A stretch of DNA of 64,000 bases from Actinoallomurus purpureus (GCF_024055795.1 NZ_JAMXMY010000009.1:124001-188000), one strand, 5' to 3'; shown: positions 7,459-17,508, counted from the first letter of the stretch. Program-made: numbers and translations. The notes: generated by a model not told the origin, from the sequence alone.

Positions 7459-9219
7459 ATGCGTCCGCGTTTGCTGGACGATGTGCGTTTTGTGGAATCC
7501 GATGATGGTGTTTACGTCTGCGGTGACCAAGGGGCGTGCACAATTACGGGGCGCCATAGTTATGTGTGGCTGTCTCGGCTGGTGCCGTACCTGACGGGAG
7601 AGCGCACGCTCGGGGAGCTGACCGAGTCGTTGTCGGCCGAGCGGCGGGCGCTGGTGGAGCGGCTGGTCGGGTTGCTGGCCGAGCAGCGTTTCGTGGTGGA
7701 CGCTCGGGCTGATGAGCCGCACGCGCTCAGCGCGGAGGAGTCGGCCGTCTATGCGGCGGAGATCGCGTTCATTCGGTATGGCTTTGATTCGGCGGAGCAT
7801 CGTTTTGAGCGGTTGCGACGGGCGCGGATCGTGGTGGTCGCAACCGGCCCTGCCGGTCCGGTCCCGGTGGCGCTGGTAGAGGCGGGGTTGGGGTCGGGCT
7901 GGCGGGACGTTCGCACGGTCGTCGCCGCGGATCTGTCGGCGGCGATCGAACGGTGCCGCCGGGACGGCGCGCAGACCGTGCGGGCTGCCGCGGGCATTCC
8001 CGATGACGCCGACGTCGTCCTGCACGTTCACAGTGGTGAGGCCGTGGATGACCTGTTGGAGGTCGCCCGGGTCTGCGAGCGAGGCGACATCGCGCTCGGG
8101 CAGATCTGGGTCCGCGAAGACGAGGCGTGGACAACGCCGGTCTCCGACGTTGAGGCCGCCTCATACTGGCGTCGGCTGACGGGCCTGCCGCACGATCCGG
8201 ACGGCGAGGGCGTGGACTGGCTGACCGGTCCGGTGCCGGCGGTGGTGGCGGCGCAGGCGGCGTTGTCGTGTTTTGAGTATCTGACCGGGATGACGAGTCC
8301 GCCCGTACAGCCGGCCATGATCCGCGTCGATTTGCGTACTTTGGACACCCGGCGGCACCGCGTGTACCCGTTTGTCCAGGCCAGCGATTCGGGCGGGAGG
8401 AACAAGCCCGGTTCCTTGGTGTCCGGGAAGCGGCTTGAGGCCGAGGAACTACGCGAACGCGCGTCGAGCCATGTCAATCCGCGCGTCGGAGTTCTCGGGG
8501 GATTGGACGAGGGTGACCTGGTGCAGACGCCGCTGTCGATGTGCCGGGCGACCGTCTCCGACCCGCGCGGTGTCCTGCCGTCCTGGGCGCCGGCACCGCG
8601 GGTGGTCGGCTGGGGACCGGACCGGCAGACGGCACGGTTGCGGGCGCTACTGGCCGGGCTGGCCACCTACCAGGCCCTCGCGGAAGAGGAGCGGCCTGTG
8701 GTGCCGTACAGGGCGCCGATCGGGGTCGCCGCAGGTCTGTCGTGGTCTCAGGCGGTGGCGGCCGGGCTGGCCCAGCATTGTGAAGCGTTCCTGTGTCGGT
8801 CCGGCGATGGCGCCTTCCCGATCGTGCCCGCGCTGGCCGACCCGGAGGTAGGACGCCTGGTGGGATTGCTGGAGGCGGCGGGCGAGCGGCCGGAGATCCG
8901 TGACCTGACCACCGAACTCGGCGTGCCCGCCTACGCCGCCGGGAACGCGAGACCGGCGTGCGGGGCGAGCCCGGTGGCCGCGATGCGCCGGGCGCTGGAG
9001 CGGCTGCTGCTGGCCTGGCAGGCACGCACTGAACGCGGGCCGTGCTACGCCGACCCGGTCTCGTACTGGGGCGACGAGGAGGAGGCCGAGGCTGCCGTGG
9101 AGGTGTTCACCAGGGCGCTGGCCGACGTCGGGCGGGCGCCCGCGATCTCTGTGCTCGGCCGGGATCGTGAGGTGGCCCGGCTGCTGCCGTACGTGGTCCG
9201 AGTGGATTGCGATGAGTGA
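7459..9219 (+). CDS. RRE-containing azoline cyclodehydratase partner protein (TbtF/ocin-ThiF-like)
   Basis: A 586-residue partner for the YcaO enzyme. Residues 1-90 (starting MRPRLLDDVRFVE, with CGDQGACTITGRH and LTGERTLGEL) look like a winged-helix leader-recognition element (RRE). A degenerate E1/ThiF-like region follows around RIVVVATGPAGP, and a long C-terminal region is rich in Arg/Glu/Ala. Known homologues in thiopeptide pathways bind the leader peptide and present the core to the YcaO. ATG 7459 follows GGGGAGAGATT; a TTG one codon earlier is possible. The stop overlaps the next gene by eight bases (ATGAGTGA), indicating translational coupling. A fragment of a paralogue is at 50383. Confidence 0.8.
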   Translation: MRPRLLDDVRFVESDDGVYVCGDQGACTITGRHSYVWLSRLVPYLTGERTLGELTESLSAERRALVERLVGLLAEQRFVVDARADEPHALSAEESAVYAAEIAFIRYGFDSAEHRFERLRRARIVVVATGPAGPVPVALVEAGLGSGWRDVRTVVAADLSAAIERCRRDGAQTVRAAAGIPDDADVVLHVHSGEAVDDLLEVARVCERGDIALGQIWVREDEAWTTPVSDVEAASYWRRLTGLPHDPDGEGVDWLTGPVPAVVAAQAALSCFEYLTGMTSPPVQPAMIRVDLRTLDTRRHRVYPFVQASDSGGRNKPGSLVSGKRLEAEELRERASSHVNPRVGVLGGLDEGDLVQTPLSMCRATVSDPRGVLPSWAPAPRVVGWGPDRQTARLRALLAGLATYQALAEEERPVVPYRAPIGVAAGLSWSQAVAAGLAQHCEAFLCRSGDGAFPIVPALADPEVGRLVGLLEAAGERPEIRDLTTELGVPAYAAGNARPACGASPVAAMRRALERLLLAWQARTERGPCYADPVSYWGDEEEAEAAVEVFTRALADVGRAPAISVLGRDREVARLLPYVVRVDCDE

Positions 9220-11104
9220 GGTCCTCGCCACCCGGCCGGCCCCTACGCCGCCGGTGTGTGGTTCCGGTGGACTGCGGGCGGCTCTGGAGGGCGTACCGGT
9301 GCCGGATGGTGTGTTCGTCGTCGCCACCGACACCGAGGACGCCGAGACGTATGCGATGGCGCGGGCGTATGCGCGTGAGCATGGGTTCGCGTGGTTGCCG
9401 GTGCGGGCCGATACCGGGTGGGTGCTGATCGGTCCGGCCGTACGGCCGGGGGTGCCGGGCTGTCCGACCTGCCTGTGGCGGCGCCGTGACGCGAACCGGC
9501 CGGATGCGGCGGCGCGGCGGGTGCTGGCCGAGCGGTACGGATCCGGGCTCGGCGGCGGGCCCCTGATGCCGGTGCTGTGCGAGGTGGTGGCAGCGCTGGT
9601 GCGCGACGAGGTGACCGAGGGCTTTCGGCGGACCGATGGTGGCCTGCTGCGGGTGTCGGCGCGGACCGCGGCGGTCACCTCGCACCGGCTGATGGCCGAC
9701 CCACTGTGCCCGGACTGCGGGAACCGGCCGCAGGACCGGCCGGCGCGGCTGCGGCTGGGTTCGGTGCCCAAGCCAGACCCTGCGGTCTTCCGTAGCGGGC
9801 CGTTGCCGGTCGAGCTGGAAAGACATTTCGTCGACGCTGAGGTCGGGTTGATCGGATCGATGGGGATGGAGCGGCAGGGGGATCTGCCGACCGTGGTCGC
9901 CCGGCTCGCCCCCGGCCGCAAGGGTGATACGGCCCGCCACGGGTATGGTCGGGGCTTTGACGTGGGTTCGGCTCGGCGCACGGCGATCGCCGAGGCGCTG
10001 GAACGCTACGCGAGTGCGCGCCCACGGGGCCGTCGCCCTGTCGTGCGGGCGCCGTACGCCGACATCGCCGACCGCGCGCTGGATCCGCGCACCCTGGGCC
10101 TGTATCCCGATGCCTGGTACGAGGAGCCCGGCTTCGACTACGTCCGATTCGATCCCGATCGGGACGCGCGGTGGGTGTGGGGCTACTCCTTCGGCACCGA
10201 CCGGGCGATCCTGGTGCCATTGACGGTCGCCTACCACAATGCCGCCACCAGGGCCGAGCCTGGTCCGACGTCTGAGACCTCCAACGGCGCCGCGCTCGGT
10301 GGCTGCCTGGCTGAGGCGATCTTCTACGGGCTGTTGGAGGTCGCCGAACGCGACGCGTTCCTGATGACCTGGTACGCCCGCCTACCCGTGCCGAAGATCG
10401 ACCTGGACACCGCCGCCGATCGGCGGATCCGGGTGCTTGCGGCGAAGGCGCGCTACGACGCCGGGTATGAGCTGATGGCCTTCGCGATGCCGATGGAACA
10501 ACGCGTCCCCGCGATCTGGGCCATGGCCCTCGACCGGACCGGACATCCGGGCCGCCCGCACGCCCTGTGCGCGGCCGGCGCCCATCCCGACCCCGAGCAG
10601 GCACTGCGTACCGCCCTGTTCGAGCTGCTGCCGTCGGTCACGGGACTGGGCGACCGCTACGACGAACAAGACTCCGCGGCCATGCTGGCCGACTCCGATC
10701 AGGTGCGGGAACTGGAGGATCACCGGCAGCTCTACTGCCATCCCGGCGCCGGTCACCGGCTGGCGTTCCTGCCCGCGCAGACGCCCGGGCGGCCCCTGGG
10801 AGAGCTCCTCGAGGGCTGGCCGCAGCACGACGACCTCACCGACGACCTCGCCGAACTGGTCGGCCGGTACCTGACCGCCGGCCTGGACGTGATCGCGATC
10901 GAGACCACCTGCCCCGAGCTGCGGGCCGGCGGCTTCGCCGCCGCCAAGGTCTTGGTACCGGGCACCCTGCCGATGACCTTCGGTCACCGCTACCGCCGCA
11001 CCCATGGCCTGTCCCGCCTGCTGACCGTACCCCGCCTGCTCGGCCACCACGACCGCGACCTGCGCCCCGACCAGCTCAATCCGTTCCCGCATCCGTTCCC
11101 ATGA
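9212..11104 (+). CDS. YcaO-type azoline cyclodehydratase (TbtG-like)
   Basis: A 630-residue TOMM cyclodehydratase that should convert core Cys (here one per precursor, two in precursor 3) to thiazoline using ATP. The N-terminal third carries a zinc-site tetrad, CPTC at C84/C87 and CPDC at C166/C169. The YcaO domain follows, with GRGFDVGSARRTAIAEALER and the paired ATP-binding motif GGCLAEAIFYGLLEVAERDA. The C terminus ends NPFPHPFP, the PxPxP motif typical of azoline-forming YcaO enzymes. The start overlaps the partner gene and the stop overlaps the dehydrogenase start (ATGA), so the three are probably translated in a coupled way. Confidence 0.9.
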   Translation: MSEVLATRPAPTPPVCGSGGLRAALEGVPVPDGVFVVATDTEDAETYAMARAYAREHGFAWLPVRADTGWVLIGPAVRPGVPGCPTCLWRRRDANRPDAAARRVLAERYGSGLGGGPLMPVLCEVVAALVRDEVTEGFRRTDGGLLRVSARTAAVTSHRLMADPLCPDCGNRPQDRPARLRLGSVPKPDPAVFRSGPLPVELERHFVDAEVGLIGSMGMERQGDLPTVVARLAPGRKGDTARHGYGRGFDVGSARRTAIAEALERYASARPRGRRPVVRAPYADIADRALDPRTLGLYPDAWYEEPGFDYVRFDPDRDARWVWGYSFGTDRAILVPLTVAYHNAATRAEPGPTSETSNGAALGGCLAEAIFYGLLEVAERDAFLMTWYARLPVPKIDLDTAADRRIRVLAAKARYDAGYELMAFAMPMEQRVPAIWAMALDRTGHPGRPHALCAAGAHPDPEQALRTALFELLPSVTGLGDRYDEQDSAAMLADSDQVRELEDHRQLYCHPGAGHRLAFLPAQTPGRPLGELLEGWPQHDDLTDDLAELVGRYLTAGLDVIAIETTCPELRAGGFAAAKVLVPGTLPMTFGHRYRRTHGLSRLLTVPRLLGHHDRDLRPDQLNPFPHPFP

Positions 11105-12783
11105 AGAAAGCGCGACCAATGAATCCGCAGCCCGGCAAGGCGCCCGCGGCGCCGACGAGCCGCCCGGACACGCTCGCCGATGTCCACGCCGCCGCGCCGG
11201 GGACGGCCACGCGCCGGTATCTGCGGGCGATCGATGAACGCGTGGCGCGGCCGATCGACTGGAGAGCCGCCCCGGCCCGCTTCAAGCACTACCCGCATGC
11301 CCCACGCATCGTCCTGGACGATGGCCGGTGGCCCGGTGAGCTGCTGCGCGGCCTGCTCGGACTGACCCGCATCATCTGGAATCACTCCCACGATGAGATC
11401 GGCGAGCCCGTGCCGGGCCGCAGGCACGTGACCATCGGTCGGCCGGCGCCGTCCGGCGGGGACCTGTATCCGATCGAGGCCTACCCGGCGACCGCCCGGG
11501 GGCTGTGCCACTATGACGTGGCCCACCACGGGCTGGAGAGCATAGGAGAGGGCGACCACCGCCCTGCCTTCACCCGGCTCCTGGCCCGTTCACCGGCCGC
11601 CACCCCGGGCATGGTGCTGGCGCTGACCGCGGTGTTCTGGCGCAACGGCTTCAAATACGACGACTTCGCCTACCGGCTGGCCTGCCAGGAGGTCGGGATA
11701 CTGGCCGCCCAGGCGCTCGCGCTGGCCGACCCGCTCGGCCTGGACGTCACTATTCACATCGACTTCGACGGCCAGGCGGCCGACCGGCTGCTAGGCCTCG
11801 ACACCGCCGCCGAGAGCACCCTGGCCATCCTCACCATCTCCGAACGCCATGCCTCCGGCCATCCCGCCGTCCTCGCCCGCGACGGCCGCACGGCCGAACC
11901 CGCCGCGTTCACCGGCACTGGAACGGCGACCGTTGCACAGATCACCGAGGCGGCTGATGGGCGCGGGGAAAAGCGCGGCCGGGCCGGTACCCAAGCCGTC
12001 CGTCCGGCCGACCCGCCGCCCTCGGTCAGCGAACGTCTGCCGTACCTGGCCGCCTTGCACGCCGCCACCCTGCGGCCACGTCCCATTCCTGGCGGCCCCA
12101 GCGGCGATCCAGCGCCGCCTCCGCCGCAGGGGCCTGTCGTGGAACTCCCCCCGGCCGAGCCGGTACGCGCCGCGGACGGCATCGCCCACCGGGCGTCCGC
12201 CCTGAACGGGTTCCAGCCGAGGCCACTGGCCTTGCGGGAACTGGCACGGATCCTGGCCGCCACCGCCGCCGGATACCCCGGCGACCTACCTGCCACCCCG
12301 CACGGGCCACAGGCCACCGCGCTGTATGTGCTGGCGCGGCGCGTCACCGGGCTGGCCCCCGGCCTCTACCGCTACCGGGCTGACGGACACGCCCTCCTCA
12401 AGGCCGCCGGCCCGCAGGCGCTCACTGACATCGCTGGCGGCCCGCTCCGCGCCAACACCCGTGCCGCGCTGCGTACCGCCGCCGCGGTACTCATTCCGGC
12501 CGGTGACCCACTGGCCGGAGCCGCGCGGTTCGGTGACCTGTGGTACCGGCTCCAGCAGGCCGAAGCCGGACTGGTCATCCACCGCGCCACTCTGACCGCC
12601 GCCGCCCTCGGCCTGACCGCCCGCATCCACTCCGATGGCACCAACCCCGCCACCGACACCGCACTGGGCCTGACCATGACCCCGTGGCGATCCCTGAGCT
12701 TCATCCTCATCGGGTTCCCCCGCACCAGCCGGCCGACGCTGACCACACCGGCCAGGCGTCTCGCCGGTCAGCGCAAGGGGTGA
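11101..12783 (+). CDS. Azoline dehydrogenase, tandem SagB/McbC-type nitroreductase (TbtE-like)
   Basis: A 560-residue FMN-dependent dehydrogenase expected to oxidise thiazoline to thiazole. Two nitroreductase-like halves are visible. The first has RPAPSGGDLYPIEAY around residue 115, the second LNGFQPRPLALRELARILAA followed by ATALYVLARRVTGLAPGLYR and a WYRLQQAEAGLVIHRATLTA segment. The linker near residues 290-345 is Pro/Arg-rich. The ATG at 11101 overlaps the YcaO stop; a second ATG at 11119 is a possible alternative. Its C-terminal 80 residues have a close paralogue in the remnant cluster at 50525. Confidence 0.85.
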   Translation: MKKARPMNPQPGKAPAAPTSRPDTLADVHAAAPGTATRRYLRAIDERVARPIDWRAAPARFKHYPHAPRIVLDDGRWPGELLRGLLGLTRIIWNHSHDEIGEPVPGRRHVTIGRPAPSGGDLYPIEAYPATARGLCHYDVAHHGLESIGEGDHRPAFTRLLARSPAATPGMVLALTAVFWRNGFKYDDFAYRLACQEVGILAAQALALADPLGLDVTIHIDFDGQAADRLLGLDTAAESTLAILTISERHASGHPAVLARDGRTAEPAAFTGTGTATVAQITEAADGRGEKRGRAGTQAVRPADPPPSVSERLPYLAALHAATLRPRPIPGGPSGDPAPPPPQGPVVELPPAEPVRAADGIAHRASALNGFQPRPLALRELARILAATAAGYPGDLPATPHGPQATALYVLARRVTGLAPGLYRYRADGHALLKAAGPQALTDIAGGPLRANTRAALRTAAAVLIPAGDPLAGAARFGDLWYRLQQAEAGLVIHRATLTAAALGLTARIHSDGTNPATDTALGLTMTPWRSLSFILIGFPRTSRPTLTTPARRLAGQRKG

Positions 12784-12807
12784 CGCGAATGTTGCCGGGG
12801 GCACGAA

Positions 12808-15291
12808 GTGGCTGAGGTGTTCGGCGTTAGGGTCGCCGGGCTATCGGTCCAGGGGCTGGACGGGCTGCGGTTCGATCGGACCTGGGCGCTGGCCGATGAG
12901 CTGATCGAAGAAGATGCCTGGCTTGCCACCGAGGGTGAGGCACTGTCAGGCGTGCTGTACGAGCTGATCGGCTGCGGTATCCGGCCGGAGGACAAGCCGT
13001 TTCTGGTCGGGTTGCGGCGCGCGGTGCATGCGGGCCGCCGCCCGGACCGGCCGCAACGGGTACTGGCCGGTCTACCGGACGAGGTCGCCGTCCGGATCGT
13101 TGCGTGGCTGGTACGGCTGGAACGACGCGACGAACTCCACCGCCAGATCCCCGGCGTGCTGGTCGATGAGCTGGCGGCCAAGACCACCGCACTGCGGGAT
13201 TTGGCCGCCGAGGAAGGATTCCGGCGCGGCCTGGCCCACTCAAGTCCGGTGCTCTGCACGGAGCTGGGCAAATGGATCGCCGACCCTGCGACGCCCCCGC
13301 GGCGCCAGGTGCTGGCCCGGCTGGCCCGCTACGTCGCACGGGCGGCCACCAAGACCAGCCCGTACGCCACGTTCACCATCAGCGGCCTGGGCCGCTGGAG
13401 TGCCGGCGGCCAGGCTGTGCGAACACCACGTGAGCTGAGCGGGCAGGCCGTCGCCGAATTCGACCTGGCAACGGTGTGGCGCCTGTGGGAAGCCCTCGCC
13501 ACCCGGCCCGCCCTGCACCAAGCCGTCACCGTGCGCGCCAACCCGAGCCTGACCGAAGAGGACGGGCGGCTGTGGTTCCTGGGCGCCGGACCAAGTGAGG
13601 CGGTCACGAGTGTGCCCGCCACCCCTGCCGTGCGCGAACTGCTCACCCGTGCGGCGCAGCACCCGTGTCCCCGGCTCGGCGCGCTCGAGGAGGCCGCGGA
13701 CTCACCCGCCCTCGTGGACCGACTCATCCAGATCGGAGCGCTGGAGCGGCGCCGCCCATTTCCCGACCAGGCGGCCGACCCGCTCGCCGAACTGCTCGCC
13801 TGGATCGAGGCGACCCTGCCGGCCGAATCACCCGACCGGCCCTGGCTGCCCGCCTGGCTGCGGTCACTGCACCAAACCGTCGCGAACCTCCCCGGCGCCG
13901 CTGCCCCAGACGCGCACCGCGACGGCCTGGCCGCGATCGGTGAACTGACCCGCGGCCTGCTGGAGCGCCTGGGCGACAACGCCGGGCCTGCCGCCCGGAA
14001 CCTGTGCCTGGAGACCGCCGTCTCCGGACATGACCTGGCCGTATGCGGGCGTGACGCATGGCGGCCGGTGCTGGAGGACCTGCAGGTGCTGCGCCGGTTC
14101 CTGGGCCTGTTCGACTCAGACCTGGCGCTCAAACTGACGACCGCGCAGTTCTTCTGCGACAGCTACGGCCCCGAGCAGACGGTTCCCTTCCTGCGCCTCT
14201 ACCGCCACGCCCACACCCAGGCGCCCGCTCTGCGCGCCCTCCTGCATTATGAGTCCATCCCGGACACCGCGCGGCTGCGTGAAGTCCAGCGGTTGCGCCG
14301 GCAAGCACGGCAGATGCTGCGCGACGCGCCCGAGAACCAGCGCGGGACGATCACCGTCCAGCCAGAGCTGGTGGGCAAGGTCGCCTCCGCCTGGCCGCCC
14401 TACATCCGCCCGCCGGGGTCGATCTCCTGTTACGGACAAGCCGTTCTGCACGGCTCGGGAGGCTCGGGCGGACTGGAGTTGGTACTCAACACGGTCTACT
14501 CCGGCTACGGCCGCCACACGGGCCGGATCCGGCACCTCCTTGGCCGCGCCGGAGCCACCCCCCCGCCCGGCCCGGCCTACTCGGTCGCCGAAACCGCGGG
14601 CGCCTTCGGCACCAACCTCAACCTGCGCCCGCCCGGTGCCGCCATCGGCATTGACTACCCATTCACCGTCACACCGGACCGACTCCGCCTCGCCGACCTG
14701 TACGTACGCTACGACCCGCGCAGCGGGCGGCTGATCCTGATCGACTCGTGCGGCCGCGAGATCCGGCCCGCTCACCTGGGCATGACCAGCGAACTGGTGC
14801 TGCCGCCCGCCTGGGCGTTTGCGATCCGGGTCTTCGGCGAACCGCCGGTGGCCCTGCCGCCGCTACAGGGAGGCGGTCATGGTGAGGGGCCGGTGCACCG
14901 CCGACCACGGCTTCTGATGGGCTCGGTCATCCTGACCCGCGCCCGCTGGCAGATGCGCGCGGGCGAGTTCCCCCGCCCCGGCAAGGGTGAGGCCGAGGCC
15001 ACCTATCTGGTCCGCGTGGCCCGATGGCTGGACCAGCACCAGATCCCCCGGCGTTTCTTCGCCCGGATCACCCCCGCCGCCGGCCCCGACCCGCGCGACA
15101 AGAACCGCAAACCGCTGTACGTCGACGCCGCCAATCACTTCCTGCTCACCTCCTTCGCCCGCTCCACCCCCGGCCCCGACGACGTGCTCGTGCTCGAGGA
15201 AGCCCTGCCAGACCCGGCCGACGCCCCCGCCTACGGCCCACACGCCCACGTCACGGAGTACGTCTTCGAAATCGCCGGAGACCCCGCGTGA
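12808..15291 (+). CDS. LanB-type dehydratase, glutamylation domain protein (TbtB-like)
   Basis: An 827-residue lantibiotic-dehydratase N-terminal (glutamylation) protein, without the C-terminal SpaB_C elimination domain, as in thiopeptide pathways. Homologues activate Ser/Thr of the core by transferring Glu from glutamyl-tRNA. Family features seen are LARYVARAATKTSPYATF, the RANPSLTEEDGRLWFLG segment, and the large Arg-rich region around ITVQPELVGKVASAWPPYI. The GTG at 12808 is preceded by GGGGG and gives MAEVFGVRVAGLSVQGL. The paralogous remnant starts identically from ATG (MEVFGVRVAGLTVEDL), supporting this start. The stop overlaps the next GTG start. Confidence 0.88.
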   Translation: MAEVFGVRVAGLSVQGLDGLRFDRTWALADELIEEDAWLATEGEALSGVLYELIGCGIRPEDKPFLVGLRRAVHAGRRPDRPQRVLAGLPDEVAVRIVAWLVRLERRDELHRQIPGVLVDELAAKTTALRDLAAEEGFRRGLAHSSPVLCTELGKWIADPATPPRRQVLARLARYVARAATKTSPYATFTISGLGRWSAGGQAVRTPRELSGQAVAEFDLATVWRLWEALATRPALHQAVTVRANPSLTEEDGRLWFLGAGPSEAVTSVPATPAVRELLTRAAQHPCPRLGALEEAADSPALVDRLIQIGALERRRPFPDQAADPLAELLAWIEATLPAESPDRPWLPAWLRSLHQTVANLPGAAAPDAHRDGLAAIGELTRGLLERLGDNAGPAARNLCLETAVSGHDLAVCGRDAWRPVLEDLQVLRRFLGLFDSDLALKLTTAQFFCDSYGPEQTVPFLRLYRHAHTQAPALRALLHYESIPDTARLREVQRLRRQARQMLRDAPENQRGTITVQPELVGKVASAWPPYIRPPGSISCYGQAVLHGSGGSGGLELVLNTVYSGYGRHTGRIRHLLGRAGATPPPGPAYSVAETAGAFGTNLNLRPPGAAIGIDYPFTVTPDRLRLADLYVRYDPRSGRLILIDSCGREIRPAHLGMTSELVLPPAWAFAIRVFGEPPVALPPLQGGGHGEGPVHRRPRLLMGSVILTRARWQMRAGEFPRPGKGEAEATYLVRVARWLDQHQIPRRFFARITPAAGPDPRDKNRKPLYVDAANHFLLTSFARSTPGPDDVLVLEEALPDPADAPAYGPHAHVTEYVFEIAGDPA

Positions 15292-16232
15292 CCGCGCCGG
15301 CACCCGAAATGCCTCCCCGAAAGCGCCGCACCGGCTGGATCAGCGCACACATCTTCCACGCCGGTGACCTGGACGCGCTCATCACCCAAATGGTCGCGCC
15401 ACTGGTGACGGATCTGAACCCGGACGGCTTCTTCTTCCTGCGTTACTGGGAAGGCGGCCCGCACCTGCGGCTGCGCCTGCTCGGCTCCCACCCGGACCAG
15501 GCCCGCCACGTCAAGCACGAGCTGACCCGGCGAGCTCGCGAACACCTGAACGCCCACCCGTCCTCTCGAACCCTCACCCCCGCCCAATACGAGGCAATGG
15601 GCTCCCAGCAAGCCCGCGCAGAGCGGCTGCCTGCCCACGACGGGCGCCTCCACCCCAATGACACGGTCGAGTTCATCGCCTACCGGCCCGAACACCACGC
15701 CTTCGGCAACCCCGCCTGCATGGCAGCGGTCGAACGGCACTTCACCGAATCCAGCCGCCTCGCCCTCGACACGCTTTCCGGCCATCCCGGTCCAGGACGC
15801 CGCGCGGCGATCGCACTGGCCGCCCTCACCCTCACCCTGGCCGCCTGCCAGGCCGACCCCCGGCGCATGCGGCTCGACCCGCCGCCAGCGATACGAGACA
15901 TTTACGACGCCCGCCGCGAAGACCTGCGCCGACAGACCCGCCACCTGTGGACGGCCGCCCCCGGCGGACCTCTGGGCACCTGGTCTCATTCCATCCATAC
16001 GCTGCGCCGCGCCCTGACCGACGCCGGTTGCGCACCCGAAGACGCCGACTCGCCGCTGGGCTTCCTCGCCCACGCCGCGCCCCCCGAGCACCGGCCGGTC
16101 GCCGAGGTGCTGCTGCGCTGCACCCACCTGCTCAACAACCGAATCGGCCTCACCCCCACCGCGGAGAACCGCGTGGGCATGCTGACCGCCCACATCCTGC
16201 ACGACCTGTCCGCGATCGGAGACATCACATGA
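15288..16232 (+). CDS. SpaB_C-domain protein, glutamate elimination subunit of the split dehydratase (TbtC-like)
   Basis: A 314-residue thiopeptide-type SpaB_C protein. The diagnostic N-terminal pattern is GWISAHIFHAGDLDALI and, after about 40 residues, FFFLRYWEGGPHLRLRL. In thiopeptide pathways this protein removes glutamate from glutamylated Ser/Thr to give Dha/Dhb, working with the LanB protein encoded just upstream. The GTG start overlaps the LanB stop (GTGA), and the stop overlaps the next ATG, so the three are coupled. I assign elimination to this copy because it directly follows LanB and is the shorter, more canonical of the two SpaB_C proteins. Confidence 0.78.
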   Translation: MTAPAPEMPPRKRRTGWISAHIFHAGDLDALITQMVAPLVTDLNPDGFFFLRYWEGGPHLRLRLLGSHPDQARHVKHELTRRAREHLNAHPSSRTLTPAQYEAMGSQQARAERLPAHDGRLHPNDTVEFIAYRPEHHAFGNPACMAAVERHFTESSRLALDTLSGHPGPGRRAAIALAALTLTLAACQADPRRMRLDPPPAIRDIYDARREDLRRQTRHLWTAAPGGPLGTWSHSIHTLRRALTDAGCAPEDADSPLGFLAHAAPPEHRPVAEVLLRCTHLLNNRIGLTPTAENRVGMLTAHILHDLSAIGDIT

Positions 16233-17374
16233 CCACTCAGAACGCGACCACGCCGGAGACGGCCGCGCGGCGCGCCGGGCCGGTCTGGCACTCGGCACAC
16301 ATCTACTACCACGAACCCGACAAGACCGACCTGCTGCTGGATGCGATCCGCCCGCTGATGTACCGCCTGCGTGACGTGGCCCCGGCCGCGCACGTCCTAC
16401 GGCACTGGCGCCGGGGCCCGCACCTGCGCCTCAACATCCGCGCCGACCCGCACACCTGGACCCGCACCATCCAGCCCGCCATCGACCACGAAATCGGCGA
16501 CTACCTCGCCACCCACCCCTCCACCGCGCGACTGGATGAACGGGCACTGCTGGCCCAGCACAAACTGCTCGCCGACCTCGAACAAGAACACGGCCCGCTG
16601 ACGCCCTGGTTTCCCGACAACAGCATCCAGTACGCCCCCTTCGACGACCGCCTGCACGTCCTGGGCGACGTCGAGGCGGTCGACCTGCTGACCGGCTTCT
16701 ACACCGACAGCACCCCGCTGCTGTTCCAAATGCTCGAACACCTACGCTCCGGCCACGACACCGTCGAGTTGCTCGGCCTGGGCCTGATGCTGGCCAACTC
16801 CATCACGGCGATGCCGCCCATCACCCGCAGCTTCATCTCATACCGCTCCCACGCCGAAGGCTTCATCGCCCAATGCGCCGACGCCGACGCGACCCGCGCC
16901 CGCTTCGACACCGACTACCAGGCGCATCGCACCCAGCTCATCGACCGGGCCCGCGCCGTCATCGCCACCCTCGAAGACCCTGCCGCGCCCCCCGTCCCGT
17001 TCGCCCGCGAATGGGCCAACCTCATCGCCTGCTACCGAGACCGCGCCACCCCGCTGATCGCCGAGGGCAAGCTCATCCAGCCGCTCGTCTTTGACCAGAA
17101 CAAGGCCGCCGAGTGGCCGAGCGAGTTTCACCGCATGATGTTCGGCAACCGCGCCTACCACCGCGCGGCATTTGAAGACCCCGAGTTCAGCCGCTACCGG
17201 CTGCTCATCAACTACACCTACCTGCAGATCAACCGGCTCGGCCTCACCCCGCCCCAGCGATTCCGGCTCTGCCACCTGGCCGCGAACGCCGTTGAAGAAG
17301 TCTGCGACGACAACGCCATCGCCGCCATCCGCGCCTACGTGACCGCCCATCCCAACCAGCCGGAGCAGACATGA
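16229..17374 (+). CDS. Second SpaB_C-family protein, probable [4+2] pyridine synthase (TbtD/TclM-like)
   Basis: A 381-residue SpaB_C relative starting around VWHSAHIYYHEPDKTDLLL, with HWRRGPHLRLNIRADP as the family signature. It is longer and more diverged than the preceding SpaB_C protein. In thiopeptide and pyritide clusters the second such protein catalyses formal [4+2] cycloaddition of two dehydroalanines to make the central pyridine and eject the leader peptide. A second elimination subunit is the alternative. Assignment rests on gene order (LanB, elimination, cyclase) and length. It overlaps its upstream neighbour by ATGA and its stop overlaps the ATG of a 45-codon ORF. Confidence 0.7.
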   Translation: MTTQNATTPETAARRAGPVWHSAHIYYHEPDKTDLLLDAIRPLMYRLRDVAPAAHVLRHWRRGPHLRLNIRADPHTWTRTIQPAIDHEIGDYLATHPSTARLDERALLAQHKLLADLEQEHGPLTPWFPDNSIQYAPFDDRLHVLGDVEAVDLLTGFYTDSTPLLFQMLEHLRSGHDTVELLGLGLMLANSITAMPPITRSFISYRSHAEGFIAQCADADATRARFDTDYQAHRTQLIDRARAVIATLEDPAAPPVPFAREWANLIACYRDRATPLIAEGKLIQPLVFDQNKAAEWPSEFHRMMFGNRAYHRAAFEDPEFSRYRLLINYTYLQINRLGLTPPQRFRLCHLAANAVEEVCDDNAIAAIRAYVTAHPNQPEQT

Positions 17375-17508
17375 GCAGCCCGGTGTCACGCCGCAGCCTG
17401 TTCAACTCATCTGAGCGGCAAGGCATGGAGGGCTCGGTGCCGGGCGGGATCGAGCAGAGCGCGGGTGATCTGAGCGGACGCTGCGCGATCCCGCAGAACT
17501 CATCCTGA
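17371..17508 (+). CDS. Small ATGA-coupled ORF, 45 residues, unknown
   Basis: This ORF begins with the ATG that overlaps the stop of the preceding cyclase gene, so it could be translated by coupling. It starts MSSPVSRRSLFNSSERQ, resembling a twin-arginine motif (SRRSLF), but no hydrophobic stretch follows. It may be the stub of a lost cluster gene or a small functional protein. I recognise no family. Confidence 0.35.
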   Translation: MSSPVSRRSLFNSSERQGMEGSVPGGIEQSAGDLSGRCAIPQNSS

